The notes: generated from the sequence alone by a model not told the origin. 36,659 nt of DNA from Anabaena sp. CRKS33 (GCA_001672075.1 LJOT01000010.1:1-36659); one strand, 5' to 3'; shown: positions 1-9,501, counted from the stretch's first letter. Made by a program: numbers and translations.

Positions 1-336
1 TACCCAATCTGGAGACTGTTCAAATCTATCTGGGACTTCTCCATTTGCCAGGAAGGGAATATGCTCCCATGTAAAAACTGCTATATCAGGAACAATTGAG
101 CGATTACCAAAGCTACACCTCAATTCAGGGAAAGCATAGGCTAACTTCCCCTTTTTTGTAACCTGATTAATTCCATTACATAATTCGTACTGTAAACAAC
201 TGTGTCTGCCTTTAGGCAGAGGTTTTTGAATAATATCCCCAGCCAAGAACTCTGACGCGGGCTTGGTCTCCGGCATCATTAAGAACTTTTCTAAAGTAAT
301 ATCTTTTGCAAGATCTTTTACGGCACTGATGGTCAT
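1..336 (-). CDS. Uma2-family (DUF820) putative endonuclease, 3' end cut by window edge
   Basis: Reading the minus strand from the ATG at 336 gives 112 uninterrupted codons that run off the left edge. The start reads MTISAVKDLAKDITLEKF, followed by MPETKPASEF and an IIQKPLPKGRHS segment, then AYAFPELRCSFGNRSIVPDIAVF. This is the typical N-terminal half of the Uma2/DUF820 family, a PD-(D/E)XK nuclease-fold family greatly expanded in cyanobacteria. The acidic residues around PDIAVF fit the family's catalytic core; the rest of the active site lies outside the window. Full members are about 180-200 residues, so roughly 40 per cent is missing only because of the edge. The biological role of these proteins is unsettled. 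No partner gene is visible. Confidence 0.8.
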   Translation of the reverse strand, partial: MTISAVKDLAKDITLEKFLMMPETKPASEFLAGDIIQKPLPKGRHSCLQYELCNGINQVTKKGKLAYAFPELRCSFGNRSIVPDIAVFTWEHIPFLANGEVPDRFEQSPDWV

Positions 337-663
337 ATATTTATGATTGGGGTAGCCGAGATACACAACTAACGTAGTTAACCAAGGTTAATAGGTTTTT
401 TCTATCAGTATTGAATTGGTTAGCGATCGCATCACAGTACCATTATACCATAATTAGATACAGCCTTCCCCTGCTTTGGCCTTCTCCGTTACGAGTAGGT
501 TGCGAGGGAGGAACTGAGATCCTAAGACCATCAAAGCTCAACTCCCAAAACAGTGATCATTCAATTAATCCTACAGATGTAAAAACTGTGTTTGTCCCTA
601 ACTAATCAAGGTTAACACATTTTAGTTTTAAAGTGTTGCATGAGCAGGGAATAAAGTCAAGCT
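337..663. other. Intergenic, no convincing gene
   Basis: This stretch separates the Uma2 gene from the end of the tyrosine kinase gene. It holds one HIP1 octamer (423-430) and AT-rich DNA. A 64-codon plus-strand reading frame (411-605) has no recognisable family, no ribosome binding site and unusual composition, so it is not called. A short inverted repeat (650-656 with 662-668) overlaps the stop codon of the downstream minus-strand gene and could be part of its 3' end. Confidence 0.6.
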
Positions 664-2865
664 TTATTTCAGATTAATTTCCGCGGACCTGTTGTTCTTA
701 CTGGTTTCTTCTCTTTCTCGATAGTAACCTCTATAGCCTCTATAATAATAGTAACCACCATAACCGCTTTCCTCACTAACACCATTTACGGCCATACCCA
801 AAACAGGCACTTTTGATTGATTGAGTAATGATTTTGCGGACTTCAACGCTGAATATTCTACCTGGCCAGGACGCACAACCAACAATATCCCATCTGCAAA
901 CTTGCTGATAATCAGAGGATCAGTAACTGCCGTCAATGGTGGCGAGTCAATGATCACAAAATCATAATCCTGGCGGGCTTTCTCAATCAAGTCAGCCATA
1001 CGCTGGGAATCCAAGAGTGTCACCGGGTTAGGCGGAATTTTTCCGGCTGGCAGCATATCCACATTCAAGAATACTTTGTGGATAGCTGGTTTTACCTCGT
1101 TCTGACCCGCTAAGATATTACTCATGCCCAGCAGGTTGGGTATTTCCCAAATGCGATGCTGACGGGGACGACGCATATCACAATCTATTAACAGCACGCG
1201 TTTTCCCACATGGGATGCGGCTACAGCCAGATTTCCTGCCACAAAAGATTTACCTTCTCCAGATGTTGAACTAGTGACCAAAATCACCTGTAACTCTTTG
1301 TCAGAAATGGTGAAGCCCAGGTTAGTATGGAGCATTTCCAAGGATGTACTGACTGGTGAATAAGGTTGATCCAGCAAAGGCACTTCCAGCAGACCTTCCA
1401 CGGGATTTTTCGTCTTTTTTTCACCATATAGGGGAATTGTCCCCAGCAAGGGGAAGCCCAACAACCGATTGGCTTCTTCAATATTCTTCAAGGTTTGGTT
1501 CATAGATTCTAACAGGAGTGCTGTCCCTGCACCCAGAAGCAGTGCCAAAAAACCACCTAGTGCTAAATTTAGAGGCTTTTTGGGAGATACGGCAATCTCA
1601 GGCACTAAAGCCTCAGAAATGATCCGGGCATTACCTACATTCTGATTCTCCATGACTTGAACTAACTGGAATTGCCTCAGCAGTTCTTGATAGGTGGTTT
1701 GTGCTACCATTAACTGTCGCTGTAGCTGTAACTGTTGTTGTTCGAGTCGAGGTAAGCTATCTAAACGGCTTTTATTGACCATAAATACCTTCCGTAATTC
1801 CCCGACTTGGTTTGTCAAGGCCAATCTTTCTACCTCTGACTTGACTAGATCCTGAGTTAATGCCTGTTTGAGTTCTCCTATCTGCAAGTTCTGTTTGGGT
1901 AAGGAGTTGGAATTACCAACGGTTTCGGTAACTCGGGCTTCTAGTTCTTTTTTCTGGGCTGCTTCTTTGAGTAATAGATCAACAACTTTGGGATTATCAT
2001 TGGTATAAAGGGTTCGCGCTATCGCCAATTCGTGTTGTGTCTTTTGGTATTCTGTTAGTACCTGCTGTACCCCAGGGGATTGACTTAAACTGCTCAGATC
2101 AACGGCTTGTTGTGTAGTCAGTTTCATTTCATTTTGTAATGCTACTGAGCGAGTATAAGCTGCGGCCAATTCCCCTTGGCTTTGGGTAATGGACTCAGTT
2201 AGCCTTCCTAAGGATTCCAAACTCACTCTGGCTTCTACATCCAAAGCGACGACTCGGTTCTTTTCTTTAAACCGACGTAGGGCTATTTCTGCTTCCGTAA
2301 CTCGTCTTTCTACCTTTGGCAACTCCTGAGACAAAAATTCCCGGGCGGCGATCGCCTCAGCACGGTTAGTGTTAATATTACTAGCCAGGTAATGTTTCAT
2401 CAAGGAATTCACTACATTGGCAGCCTCTTGTTTATCCGTACTTTTGTAGGAAAGTTCCATCACATCCGTCCCCCGGATAGTCTTGAGCTTGAGTGTTTTC
2501 AGGAAAGCATCCGTGGTCATGGGTGCGCCTTTTTTACCCTTGAGCTTGAGATCATTAATAGTTTTGCTGATAATGGGATTGGAACGGATGACTTCGGCTT
2601 CGGTATCAACTGGGTTGCTGAGGTTTGTGAGTCCGCCCAATTCTCCCATCTTGTCTGATAGACTTGACAAGGATGAAGCCGCATCTTTTTTGGTAAAAAC
2701 GAGCTTACCTTGTGATTCGTAAACTGGTTTTTGTGTGTAAGTCATAAAGGCTGTAGCTGAGATGACGGAGGCCATCACAACTGAGGCGACGAACCAACGT
2801 CTTTTTAAGATCAGCCAATACTGTTGAATATCAATGGAATCTTGGTCTTCTTGGTTAATAGACAT
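664..2865 (-). CDS. Wzc/GumC-like polysaccharide chain-length protein and tyrosine autokinase (BY-kinase)
   Basis: Inner-membrane protein expected to control polymerisation and export of exopolysaccharide by cycles of tyrosine phosphorylation. The 733 residues show the full Wzc layout. There is an N-terminal Wzz-type segment with a membrane helix near 24-43, a long coiled-coil periplasmic region to about 425, and a second helix near 433-455. The cytosolic ATPase domain has Walker A (TSGEGKS, about 534-540), the BY-kinase Walker A' (DCDMRRPR, about 560) and Walker B (FVIIDSPP, about 634). The C-terminal tail is tyrosine-rich (about 702-722, including YYYY), the usual autophosphorylation cluster. 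The minus-strand neighbours upstream, galE and a sugar transferase, support a polysaccharide role. The exact polymer cannot be told. Length and motifs are normal for the family. Confidence 0.92.
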   Translation of the reverse strand: MSINQEDQDSIDIQQYWLILKRRWFVASVVMASVISATAFMTYTQKPVYESQGKLVFTKKDAASSLSSLSDKMGELGGLTNLSNPVDTEAEVIRSNPIISKTINDLKLKGKKGAPMTTDAFLKTLKLKTIRGTDVMELSYKSTDKQEAANVVNSLMKHYLASNINTNRAEAIAAREFLSQELPKVERRVTEAEIALRRFKEKNRVVALDVEARVSLESLGRLTESITQSQGELAAAYTRSVALQNEMKLTTQQAVDLSSLSQSPGVQQVLTEYQKTQHELAIARTLYTNDNPKVVDLLLKEAAQKKELEARVTETVGNSNSLPKQNLQIGELKQALTQDLVKSEVERLALTNQVGELRKVFMVNKSRLDSLPRLEQQQLQLQRQLMVAQTTYQELLRQFQLVQVMENQNVGNARIISEALVPEIAVSPKKPLNLALGGFLALLLGAGTALLLESMNQTLKNIEEANRLLGFPLLGTIPLYGEKKTKNPVEGLLEVPLLDQPYSPVSTSLEMLHTNLGFTISDKELQVILVTSSTSGEGKSFVAGNLAVAASHVGKRVLLIDCDMRRPRQHRIWEIPNLLGMSNILAGQNEVKPAIHKVFLNVDMLPAGKIPPNPVTLLDSQRMADLIEKARQDYDFVIIDSPPLTAVTDPLIISKFADGILLVVRPGQVEYSALKSAKSLLNQSKVPVLGMAVNGVSEESGYGGYYYYRGYRGYYREREETSKNNRSAEINLK

Positions 2866-3177
2866 ATATTAATTTCATAAAAAAATATATTGGTTTTATC
2901 ACTTATTTATTCACATTAAAGACATTTTGTAAACTAAATAAGTTCTGCAAAAAAAGCTAACATAAGCTAACACTTACCAGATTTTCTTTTCTTTCTGTGG
3001 TCAATGTGAGAGGTTATCCGCTCCAAAAAATCTCACTAATGTTAACATTTTTTTTTAACATTTTTCCTGTTTTTTTTGCTGCTTCATTCTGGAAGTGTCT
3101 ACTCTATGTAGAGACGTTCCATGGAACGTCTCTACTACGGTCAATCTGACCCCTACCCAACCCTCTCATCTGTCTCC
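2866..3177. promoter_or_regulatory. Spacer between galE and the kinase gene, with T-rich tracts and a palindrome
   Basis: 311 bases, strongly AT-rich, with several runs of T or A and a short ATGTTAACAT palindrome near 3039-3048. The galE-proximal end carries the perfect 28-bp palindrome listed separately. The spacer is long for co-transcription, so the kinase gene probably has its own promoter here. No clear -35/-10 pair could be fixed and no small gene is visible. Confidence 0.4.
3108..3135. repeat. Perfect 28-bp palindrome (14-bp arms)
   Basis: The left arm GTAGAGACGTTCCA is followed directly by its exact reverse complement TGGAACGTCTCTAC. Palindromes of this type (GTAGAGACGT...ACGTCTCTAC) recur between genes in Nostocales genomes, from general recollection. 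As RNA it would form a long hairpin just downstream of galE, so it may also act as a transcription terminator or mRNA 3' stabiliser. Confidence 0.7.
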
Positions 3178-4179
3178 CTAACCCGTGGGTTCTATTATAT
3201 CTGTTAATTTACTAGTTTCCCAAGCTAGATGACTATAGATGATATGATCCAGATTATTATGCTTGGGTTGCCAATTCAATACCTGCCTAATTTTATCCGC
3301 ACAAGCTGTTACCCAGGCTGGGTCTCCAGGACGACGTTCTAATTCAATCACAGGAAAATCTACCCCAGAAATAGCTTTGGCCCGGTCCACCACTTGCCTA
3401 ACACTATAACCTTGGCCATAGCCACAGTTGAGAATTTGACTTTCTCCGTTCTGTTCCAAGTAGCGTAAACCATCTACATGGGCTGTGGCCAGGTCTTCAA
3501 CATGGATATAATCTCGGATTCCTGTACCATCTGGAGTGGGGAAATCGCTGCCAAATATCTTTAATGCTGATTGGCGTTTCAGGGCAGCATGACAAACATT
3601 TGCAATCAAGTGAGTTGCATTCGGTGAGTTCTGTCCGATTCTTCCCCCAGGGTCGGCTCCGGCAACGTTAAAGTAACGCAGTATTATATACCGCATAGAA
3701 GACGCTAGGGCGTAGTCTTGAATCATTAATTCGCTCATCATTTTGGAGCGTCCGTAGGGGTTAATCGGTAGGGTAGGAGTATTTTCCGTAACCGGATTTT
3801 CTTGAGGCTCGCCATAAACTGCGGCCGTACTAGAAAAAATTAATTGGTTAACGCCCATAACACTACAACAGCGGAGCAGATTTAGGGTATTACGGGTGTT
3901 ATTAGCGTAGTAATCAAGGGGGTACGCAACCGATTCTGGCACAATTAGACTGGCAGCAAAGTGAAGTACTGCACTAAATTGATGCTTGGCAAAAACTTGG
4001 TAAAGGTGGTCTATATCTGCTAAATCACCAATAATTAGTTGACCATGGAGTACGGATTTAGGCACACCTGTGGAGCAGTTGTCATAGACAACTACGTCAT
4101 AACCAGCTTCTCCCAGTTGACGGACTACATGAGAACCGATATAGCCTGCACCGCCTGTCACCAAGACTTTTTGATTCAT
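3178..4179 (-). CDS. galE: UDP-glucose 4-epimerase
   Basis: Interconverts UDP-glucose and UDP-galactose in the cytosol using bound NAD, supplying sugar nucleotides for polysaccharide synthesis. The 333-residue protein is a typical extended short-chain dehydrogenase. It has the NAD-binding motif GGAGYIG (9-15), a serine-rich SSTAAVYGEP segment near 116-125, and the catalytic YGRSK with the tyrosine near 142 and lysine near 146. RYFNVAGADP and the C-terminal RRPGDPAWV stretch are also typical of GalE. Its ATG overlaps the stop codon of the upstream sugar transferase gene (ATGA at 4176-4179), implying translational coupling. Length is normal for bacterial GalE. A different C4 epimerase specificity cannot be excluded from sequence alone. 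Confidence 0.93.
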   Translation of the reverse strand: MNQKVLVTGGAGYIGSHVVRQLGEAGYDVVVYDNCSTGVPKSVLHGQLIIGDLADIDHLYQVFAKHQFSAVLHFAASLIVPESVAYPLDYYANNTRNTLNLLRCCSVMGVNQLIFSSTAAVYGEPQENPVTENTPTLPINPYGRSKMMSELMIQDYALASSMRYIILRYFNVAGADPGGRIGQNSPNATHLIANVCHAALKRQSALKIFGSDFPTPDGTGIRDYIHVEDLATAHVDGLRYLEQNGESQILNCGYGQGYSVRQVVDRAKAISGVDFPVIELERRPGDPAWVTACADKIRQVLNWQPKHNNLDHIIYSHLAWETSKLTDIIEPTG

Positions 4180-5219
4180 CGGCCTTTACCTAATAAGACG
4201 ACTTTGATGGTTTTAAAAGCAATGACTAAATCCAACCAGAGCGAATAGTTTTTCAAGTAGTATATGTCGTAGGACAACTTTTCGTAGGCATCTTCTATGG
4301 AAGCACCGTAGGGATAAAGGACTTGCGCCCAACCTGTGATTCCTGGTTTGACTAAATAACGCAGTTCGTAGTAAGGAATCGCTTCTTTGAGCTTGACATC
4401 AAATTCTGGCCTTTCTGGACGAGGACCAATTAGGCTCATTTCTGAGCGCCACACGTTCCAAATCTGGGGTAGTTCGTCAATTCGCAGGAGTCGTAGCCAA
4501 TGTCCTACTCTGGTAATGCGGGAATCACGTTGGCTTGCCCATTGCGCTCCCTGTTTTTCAGCATCTTGATACATGGAACGGAACTTGTAAACCCGAAATG
4601 GTTTACCGTTGAGTCCGGTTCGCAATTGGCTATAGAAAATCGGACCTGGACTATCTAGTTTAATCATCAGCCCTACCAAAACCATGAGCGGAAATAGTAA
4701 GATAAATAATAGCATAGTGACTATTATATCTGTATATCTCTTGATTTTTCGACTAGTATTACTAGATACTAGTCGAAAACCACTACTAAAGGTAAACCAC
4801 TCATCCTCAAGTACGGAGGGAGGGAGTTTGTGATATAAGGTTTCCCAAATATCGGGTAGACCATAAACCGGAATACCTTTTAGTCGCAGTTGCATTAGAC
4901 TTTGCGCTTGTTTTTCAGAGAGGACTGTTTGAGTCTCCACGACCACGCCAGACCAGGATTGCTGACTCCAGTTGGATAAATCGCTTAGTCTTCCATCATA
5001 AGTTATCTGGGTTTCAGTTTCTTCTAAGTTCAAGATATCAGAGATATTATGGGAATCTTCCGTGAGAATAACTAATTCTTCTGATGGTTTATGAGCTAAC
5101 AACAGTTGAGCAAATTTGATGGCATGATCTCCACCACCAAGAATCAGCCAACGTGACCCCTCCACTTTGGATTGTGAATCACTTACTACCTTTGGTTTTA
5201 ATTCTATCAATGATGTCAT
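4176..5219 (-). CDS. Polyprenyl-phosphate sugar-1-phosphate transferase (WcaJ/EpsL-type), short form
   Basis: Expected to start lipid-linked repeat-unit synthesis by transferring a sugar phosphate from a UDP-sugar to polyprenyl phosphate at the membrane. Residues about 160-347 form the bacterial sugar transferase domain. It has a hydrophobic helix (about 163-185), then LDSPGPIFYSQLRTG, KFRSMYQDAE (about 209), the LLRIDELPQ stretch, SLIGPRPERPEF (about 262) and KPGITGWAQV near the C-terminus. The N-terminal 155 residues look like a nucleotide-binding Rossmann-like domain (WLILGGGDHAIKFA) and carry no membrane helices, whereas many family members have four there and are about 460 residues long. 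It overlaps galE by 4 bases. The sugar transferred is unknown. Confidence 0.88.
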   Translation of the reverse strand: MTSLIELKPKVVSDSQSKVEGSRWLILGGGDHAIKFAQLLLAHKPSEELVILTEDSHNISDILNLEETETQITYDGRLSDLSNWSQQSWSGVVVETQTVLSEKQAQSLMQLRLKGIPVYGLPDIWETLYHKLPPSVLEDEWFTFSSGFRLVSSNTSRKIKRYTDIIVTMLLFILLFPLMVLVGLMIKLDSPGPIFYSQLRTGLNGKPFRVYKFRSMYQDAEKQGAQWASQRDSRITRVGHWLRLLRIDELPQIWNVWRSEMSLIGPRPERPEFDVKLKEAIPYYELRYLVKPGITGWAQVLYPYGASIEDAYEKLSYDIYYLKNYSLWLDLVIAFKTIKVVLLGKGR

Positions 5220-6088
5220 AGATACTCCCAGACTAACTAACTGAATTTACCAAATTTTTATTGAATCATACTCTCCGCCAAAAAGTAACCAAAAAATAGA
5301 TAAATTTAGATAAATTTACGCACCTTATTTTGAGGTTTTCTTCCTGTTACGCACCCTAGAAAAATATTTCCTAAACAGTTAGTATATATATACTACGTGA
5401 GAGGATAGTAATGAGAGGCGTTTCATCTGCAATTAGCTAAACTATACACTTTTCAAAACTTTTACCCCTTACAATCAATGAAAAAATGAATAACGATATT
5501 TGACTAATGGATAATTAAAAGCAATGTGTTTGTTTTATTTCTTGTTCCACTGAACGTGAACAAGTATAACCCTATAGATGGATATTAGTCAAGTGAATTA
5601 GAAGAACATCGCTTAGATATCTTCTGGAAATTAAATATGGTCGGTGTGACCAAAAAACTTTCTGTGGATAATTACGGAATTATTTATATAATTTTTACCT
5701 CTAAAGTTCTTTAATAGTCCTTTGTTTGCTAACTTAGGACTAGCTTTCTAGAAGTATATAGTTATGTACTGTCAATGAATATTCCAAAATTCCCACTTTT
5801 GCCTATGTAAAAAAACGCCATTATTAGTGATAAAATTAAATTTAGCTGATTTATACTCACTCAAACTACATCTTACGTTAAATTGCTCGGCTTTAATCCC
5901 CTAATCTATGTCTTACTATAAGTCTTGCTATAAATATTTCGTAATCAGTAGGACTTACGCAAGTGTCAAAGAACATATTCAATACTGTTAGCGCAGTGTA
6001 TCCTCCTGAGAAAAGTAACTGAGCTTTACGCTTACTTAGTGTTTCTGTAAGATGAAGTAGTTTATATTGGAATTTTGAATTAATCTCA
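5220..6088. promoter_or_regulatory. Long intergenic region between divergent polysaccharide genes and thrB
   Basis: 869 bases, AT-rich, with no reading frame recognised on either strand. It must hold the promoters of the minus-strand polysaccharide block and probably of thrB. Visible structure includes a perfect 16-bp palindrome TAGTATATATATACTA at 5380-5395, a direct repeat of GATAAATTTA near 5300-5320, and an AGGACTTACGCA stretch near 5952, a string I have the impression recurs between cyanobacterial genes. No RNA gene was identified. Confidence 0.5.
5380..5395. promoter_or_regulatory. 16-bp AT-rich perfect palindrome, possible operator
   Basis: TAGTATATATATACTA reads the same on both strands. 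It lies about 160 bases upstream of the minus-strand sugar transferase start, a place where a dimeric regulator could bind. In AT-rich DNA such a palindrome may also be chance, so the regulatory reading is weak. Confidence 0.25.
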
Positions 6089-7012
6089 ATGGCTGTATTT
6101 TCTCACATTAATCACATTACTGTTAAAGTTCCCGCCACGACTGCAAATTTGGGTCCGGGTTTTGATTGCCTTGGTGCTGCTTTGAAGCTTTACAATGAAT
6201 TTGAATTTACTACTCTTAATGTAGATGGTTTAATGATTCAAGTTTCTGGTATGGAGGCAGAAAAGGTACAAACTGATGAGAGTAATCTTTTGTATCAGTC
6301 GTTTATTAAGTTATATCAGCATATAGAACAAACAGCACCATCAGTAAAAATAAGGATTAAGTTAGGTGTGCCTTTATCTAGAGGTTTGGGTAGTTCCGCA
6401 ACGGCTATTGTCGGCGGTTTGGTTGCAGCTAACGAATTGGCTGGTAGGCCTTTGTCTGAATTGGAGGTGATGAAATTAGCGATCGCCATGGAAGGACATC
6501 CTGATAATGTAGTACCAGCGCTATTGGGTGGTTGTCGTTTGGCTGCTACTAGTAACAATTGTTGGGAAGTTAGCGATGTTCCCTGGCATCGGGATATAGT
6601 AGCAGTGGTAGCAATTCCTGATTTTGAGTTATCAACCTCACAAGCAAGGAAAGTTCTACCCGCAGAAATCAGTCGTCATGATGCGATTTTCAATATTTCT
6701 CATTTTGGTTTATTGTTACGCGGTTTAGCAACTAATCGGGAAGAATGGTTAAAAGCCGCACTACAAGATAAATTACATCAACCCTACCGTCAAGCTTTAA
6801 TTCCTGGTTATGATGCTGTTAATAACGCTGCTATAAATGCTGGTGCTTATGGTATGGTAATCAGTGGTGCTGGTCCTACACTTTTGGCCTTAGTAGATAC
6901 AAGCAGGGCAAAATTAGTAGAAATAGTCATGAAAAATGCTTGGTTGCAAAAGGGAATTAATTCAACTGTGCGAATAGTTGACCTAGATATGCAGGGGACG
7001 ACCACATTTTAA
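6089..7012 (+). CDS. thrB: Homoserine kinase
   Basis: Phosphorylates homoserine to O-phosphohomoserine with ATP, the step before threonine synthase. The 307 residues show the GHMP kinase pattern. Near the N-terminus (about 14-27) is VPATTANLGPGFDC, the ThrB substrate-site signature. The ATP-binding loop PLSRGLGSSATA lies at about 95-106, EGHPDNVVPALLGG follows, and near the C-terminus there is a glycine-rich AYGMVISGAGPTLLA motif. Length matches bacterial ThrB. The ATG at 6089 gives the expected N-terminus (HITVKVPATTANL) although no strong ribosome binding site is seen. It stands alone on the plus strand after a long intergenic region. Confidence 0.95.
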   Translation: MAVFSHINHITVKVPATTANLGPGFDCLGAALKLYNEFEFTTLNVDGLMIQVSGMEAEKVQTDESNLLYQSFIKLYQHIEQTAPSVKIRIKLGVPLSRGLGSSATAIVGGLVAANELAGRPLSELEVMKLAIAMEGHPDNVVPALLGGCRLAATSNNCWEVSDVPWHRDIVAVVAIPDFELSTSQARKVLPAEISRHDAIFNISHFGLLLRGLATNREEWLKAALQDKLHQPYRQALIPGYDAVNNAAINAGAYGMVISGAGPTLLALVDTSRAKLVEIVMKNAWLQKGINSTVRIVDLDMQGTTTF

Positions 7013-7065
7013 ATGTCAAATAATGTTAATTTTTGTATTTTCCATTGGTAGTGGATGATTAAAAA

Positions 7066-7107
7066 CCAATTACCAATTACCCATTACCCATTACCCATTA
7101 CCCATTA
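7066..7107. repeat. Heptanucleotide tandem repeat (CCAATTA x2, CCCATTA x4)
   Basis: Six consecutive 7-bp units, the last four identical, lie just before the coiled-coil gene. Short tandem heptamers of this sort (STRR-type) are known from heterocystous cyanobacteria. A related ACCCATTA/GGGTAATGG pattern recurs near 14690-14730 in this window. Confidence 0.8.
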
Positions 7108-7122
7108 CCAGTCATAACATAT

Positions 7123-7635
7123 ATGGAGAAAATTCAGTCAGAAATAGTAGAACTGAAATCTCAAATCCAGGCACTTCAGCAAGAACGGGCTATGCTGACT
7201 AATAATCATATAGAATTGAGCGAAAATGATTCACATTTAGCCATTGTTGAAGCTTATCGTCGTCAAGCTAGGGAAAATGCCCAATTATCTGCTGAACTTA
7301 AAGGCATAGATGATGCAATATCTTTCCTAGAAAAGCAAATAGAACAAAGGAAAGTCTATCTAAATAGGAATTTACCTATTTCTATCCGCATATCCCAACA
7401 AGAAGCACAGCTAGAAGAAGCCAAAAAAATCGCTCAAATTCATGCAGAACGAGTTAACGAACTAGCAGGGGAACTGGCCAAGGAAATTAAACTTCTCAAA
7501 ACCTGCGCTGACGAACTTAGTCCTATGTATTGGCAAGTTTACTACAAACCTTTCATCACAGGCTTTAAGACCATTTCTGTTCCCTATGTTAGATCAGATT
7601 GTCAAGTGTGGACAATTGTCAACCGTATTGTTTAA
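7123..7635 (+). CDS. Coiled-coil protein of unknown function
   Basis: 170 residues with no recognised catalytic domain. Residues about 1-60 and 60-135 are rich in Glu, Gln, Lys and Ala with heptad spacing, predicting long alpha-helical coiled coils. The last 35 residues differ, being aromatic and polar (PMYWQVYYKPFITGF and onward to VWTIVNRIV), and may form a small folded end. There is no signal peptide or membrane helix, so it is probably cytosolic. The ATG at 7123 follows the heptamer repeat closely and no strong ribosome binding site is seen. A good intrinsic terminator (7693-7723) follows, so it is likely transcribed alone or with thrB. Probably a lineage-conserved cyanobacterial protein, but this was not tested. 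Confidence 0.65.
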   Translation: MEKIQSEIVELKSQIQALQQERAMLTNNHIELSENDSHLAIVEAYRRQARENAQLSAELKGIDDAISFLEKQIEQRKVYLNRNLPISIRISQQEAQLEEAKKIAQIHAERVNELAGELAKEIKLLKTCADELSPMYWQVYYKPFITGFKTISVPYVRSDCQVWTIVNRIV

Positions 7636-7692
7636 GCATCCTATACAACTTTGTGAAAGTTTAAATTTATCCTTAACCGGGGCATTATAACT

Positions 7693-7723
7693 AAAAACAG
7701 CGACTAATAGCGCTGTTTTTTTT
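7693..7723 (+). terminator. Rho-independent terminator after the coiled-coil gene
   Basis: The stem AAAAACAGCG (7693-7702) pairs perfectly with CGCTGTTTTT (7711-7720) over an 8-base loop, and the T-run continues to 7723. It lies 58 bases after the stop codon at 7635, which is the classic arrangement. Confidence 0.85.
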
Positions 7724-7896
7724 GTTGACATTACAAAAATTTACATTTAGAATGGACTGACATCAGACTTCAGTAAGTATTTATTACTAAAAAAGTTCAC
7801 AAAACTGGAGATGTTCACAAGAAATCATTTACAAAAGTAAAAATTTCTTAATATAATGTAAACAAAAGCAAAACCAAAAATATATTGTCAACAGTT

Positions 7897-9501
7897 ATGA
7901 ATACAATAGAACTCCCTTGGTTATCAGCCATAATTTTCCTGCCCTTAGTGGCGGTCTTGGCAATTCCGATCATTCCCGATAAAGAAGGTAAAACAGTGCG
8001 TTGGTACGGTTTGGGGGTGGCAATATTAGATTTTTCATTAATTATCTGCGCTCTTTGGCAAGGTTATGACTTCCAAAGTTCAGCCCTACAACTAACAGAA
8101 AGCTATTCCTGGATACCCCAAATTGGCTTTAATTGGTCTTTGGGGGTTGATGGTTTGTCAATGCCCCTGATACTATTAACAGGCTTAATTAATACACTCG
8201 CAGTATTCGCGGCTTGGAAAGTAACCAATAAGCCGCGTTTATTTTATGCGTTGATGTTGGTAATGTACAGCGCTCAATTGGGTGTATTTCTCGCCCAAGA
8301 TTTGTTAATGTTCTTTTTGATGTGGGAAATTGAGTTAGTACCCGTTTATTTGTTAATTTCCATTTGGGGAGGAGCAAACCGCCGTTACGCAGCCACCAAA
8401 TTTATTATCTATACTGCTGCCGCATCCATATTTATACTGATATCTGGTTTTGCCATGGCTTTCTATGGTGATAATTTCACCTTCAACATGACAGAATTGG
8501 GAATGAAAGAATATCCCAAAGCTTTAGAACTGGCACTATATACAGGTTTCTTGATTGCGTACGGTGTCAAATTACCTATTTTCCCCTTCCATACATGGTT
8601 GCCTGATGCTCATGGTGAAGCGTCCGCCCCTGGTTCAATGATCTTAGCAGGTGTACTGTTAAAGATGGGTGGTTATGCCCTGATTCGCTTTAATGTGGAG
8701 ATGTTAGCTGATGCTCATGTCACCTTTGCTCCTGTTTTAGTAGTTTTAGGTGTAGTTAATATTGTTTATGGTGCTTGTTGTGCTTTTGCACAAACTAACC
8801 TCAAACGCCGTTTGGCCTACTCTTCAATTGCCCACATGGGGTTTGTGTTAATTGGGATTGGATCTTATACAGAAATCGGTATCAATGGTGCTGTATTACA
8901 GATGGTTTCTCACGGTTTAATTGCTGCTAGTTTATTCTTTTTATCCGGTGTCACTTACGAACGTACTCACACCTTAATGATGGATAAAATGGGCGGTATG
9001 GCTAAAGTAATGCCAATAACTTTTGCTCTTTTTACCATGGGTGCAATGGCTTCTCTAGCGTTACCTGGTATGAGTGGTTTCGTCGGTGAATTGATGGTAT
9101 TCTTGGGTTTTGCTACTAGTGATGTTTACAGTTCCGGCTTCAAAATTGTCATCATCTTTCTATCAGCAGTTGGTGTGATTTTAACACCCATTTATTTACT
9201 TTCTATGCTGCGTCAAGTGTTCTATGGTGATAAGAATGAAGAATTGCATTTAGATGCTGTAGTTCTTGATATTAAGCCCCGCGAATTGTTTATTACTGCT
9301 TGTTTGTTAATTCCTATCATCGGTATTGGTTTTTATCCTAAGATAATTACACAAACCTATGATGTGAAAACAGTGGAAGTTGCGGCTCATGCTCGTCAAG
9401 TTTTACCAATTGTCGCTCGTCAACAACCTGCAAATTTGTACTCACAAATTTTCACCACACCAACATTAGCTAGTTCCAAAATAGGGAATATAGTTGAATA
9501 A
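7897..9501 (+). CDS. ndhD: NAD(P)H-quinone oxidoreductase (NDH-1) chain 4, NdhD1/D2-like
   Basis: Proton-pumping membrane subunit of the cyanobacterial NDH-1 complex in the thylakoid or plasma membrane, serving respiration, cyclic electron flow or CO2 uptake depending on the paralogue. About 534 residues with some fourteen hydrophobic helices. Family marks include a [13 protein letters not shown] helix with the conserved glutamate, [31 protein letters not shown], and [18 protein letters not shown]. The plus-strand frame also opens at a TTG at 7885, but the ATG at 7897 gives the usual N-terminus MNTIELPW and is preferred. The general pattern resembles NdhD1/NdhD2 rather than the CO2-uptake forms D3/D4, though this needs an alignment. 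A terminator follows at 9568. Confidence 0.93.
   Translation: MNTIELPWLSAIIFLPLVAVLAIPIIPDKEGKTVRWYGLGVAILDFSLIICALWQGYDFQSSALQLTESYSWIPQIGFNWSLGVDGLSMPLILLTGLINTLAVFAAWKVTNKPRLFYALMLVMYSAQLGVFLAQDLLMFFLMWEIELVPVYLLISIWGGANRRYAATKFIIYTAAASIFILISGFAMAFYGDNFTFNMTELGMKEYPKALELALYTGFLIAYGVKLPIFPFHTWLPDAHGEASAPGSMILAGVLLKMGGYALIRFNVEMLADAHVTFAPVLVVLGVVNIVYGACCAFAQTNLKRRLAYSSIAHMGFVLIGIGSYTEIGINGAVLQMVSHGLIAASLFFLSGVTYERTHTLMMDKMGGMAKVMPITFALFTMGAMASLALPGMSGFVGELMVFLGFATSDVYSSGFKIVIIFLSAVGVILTPIYLLSMLRQVFYGDKNEELHLDAVVLDIKPRELFITACLLIPIIGIGFYPKIITQTYDVKTVEVAAHARQVLPIVARQQPANLYSQIFTTPTLASSKIGNIVE

Noticed and set aside
411-605. 64-codon plus-strand open frame
   Set aside because: No family, no ribosome binding site and composition unlike a cyanobacterial protein; probably chance in intergenic DNA.
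7885-7896. TTG start for ndhD
   Set aside because: The ATG four codons on gives the usual NdhD N-terminus; a TTG start adds nothing supported.
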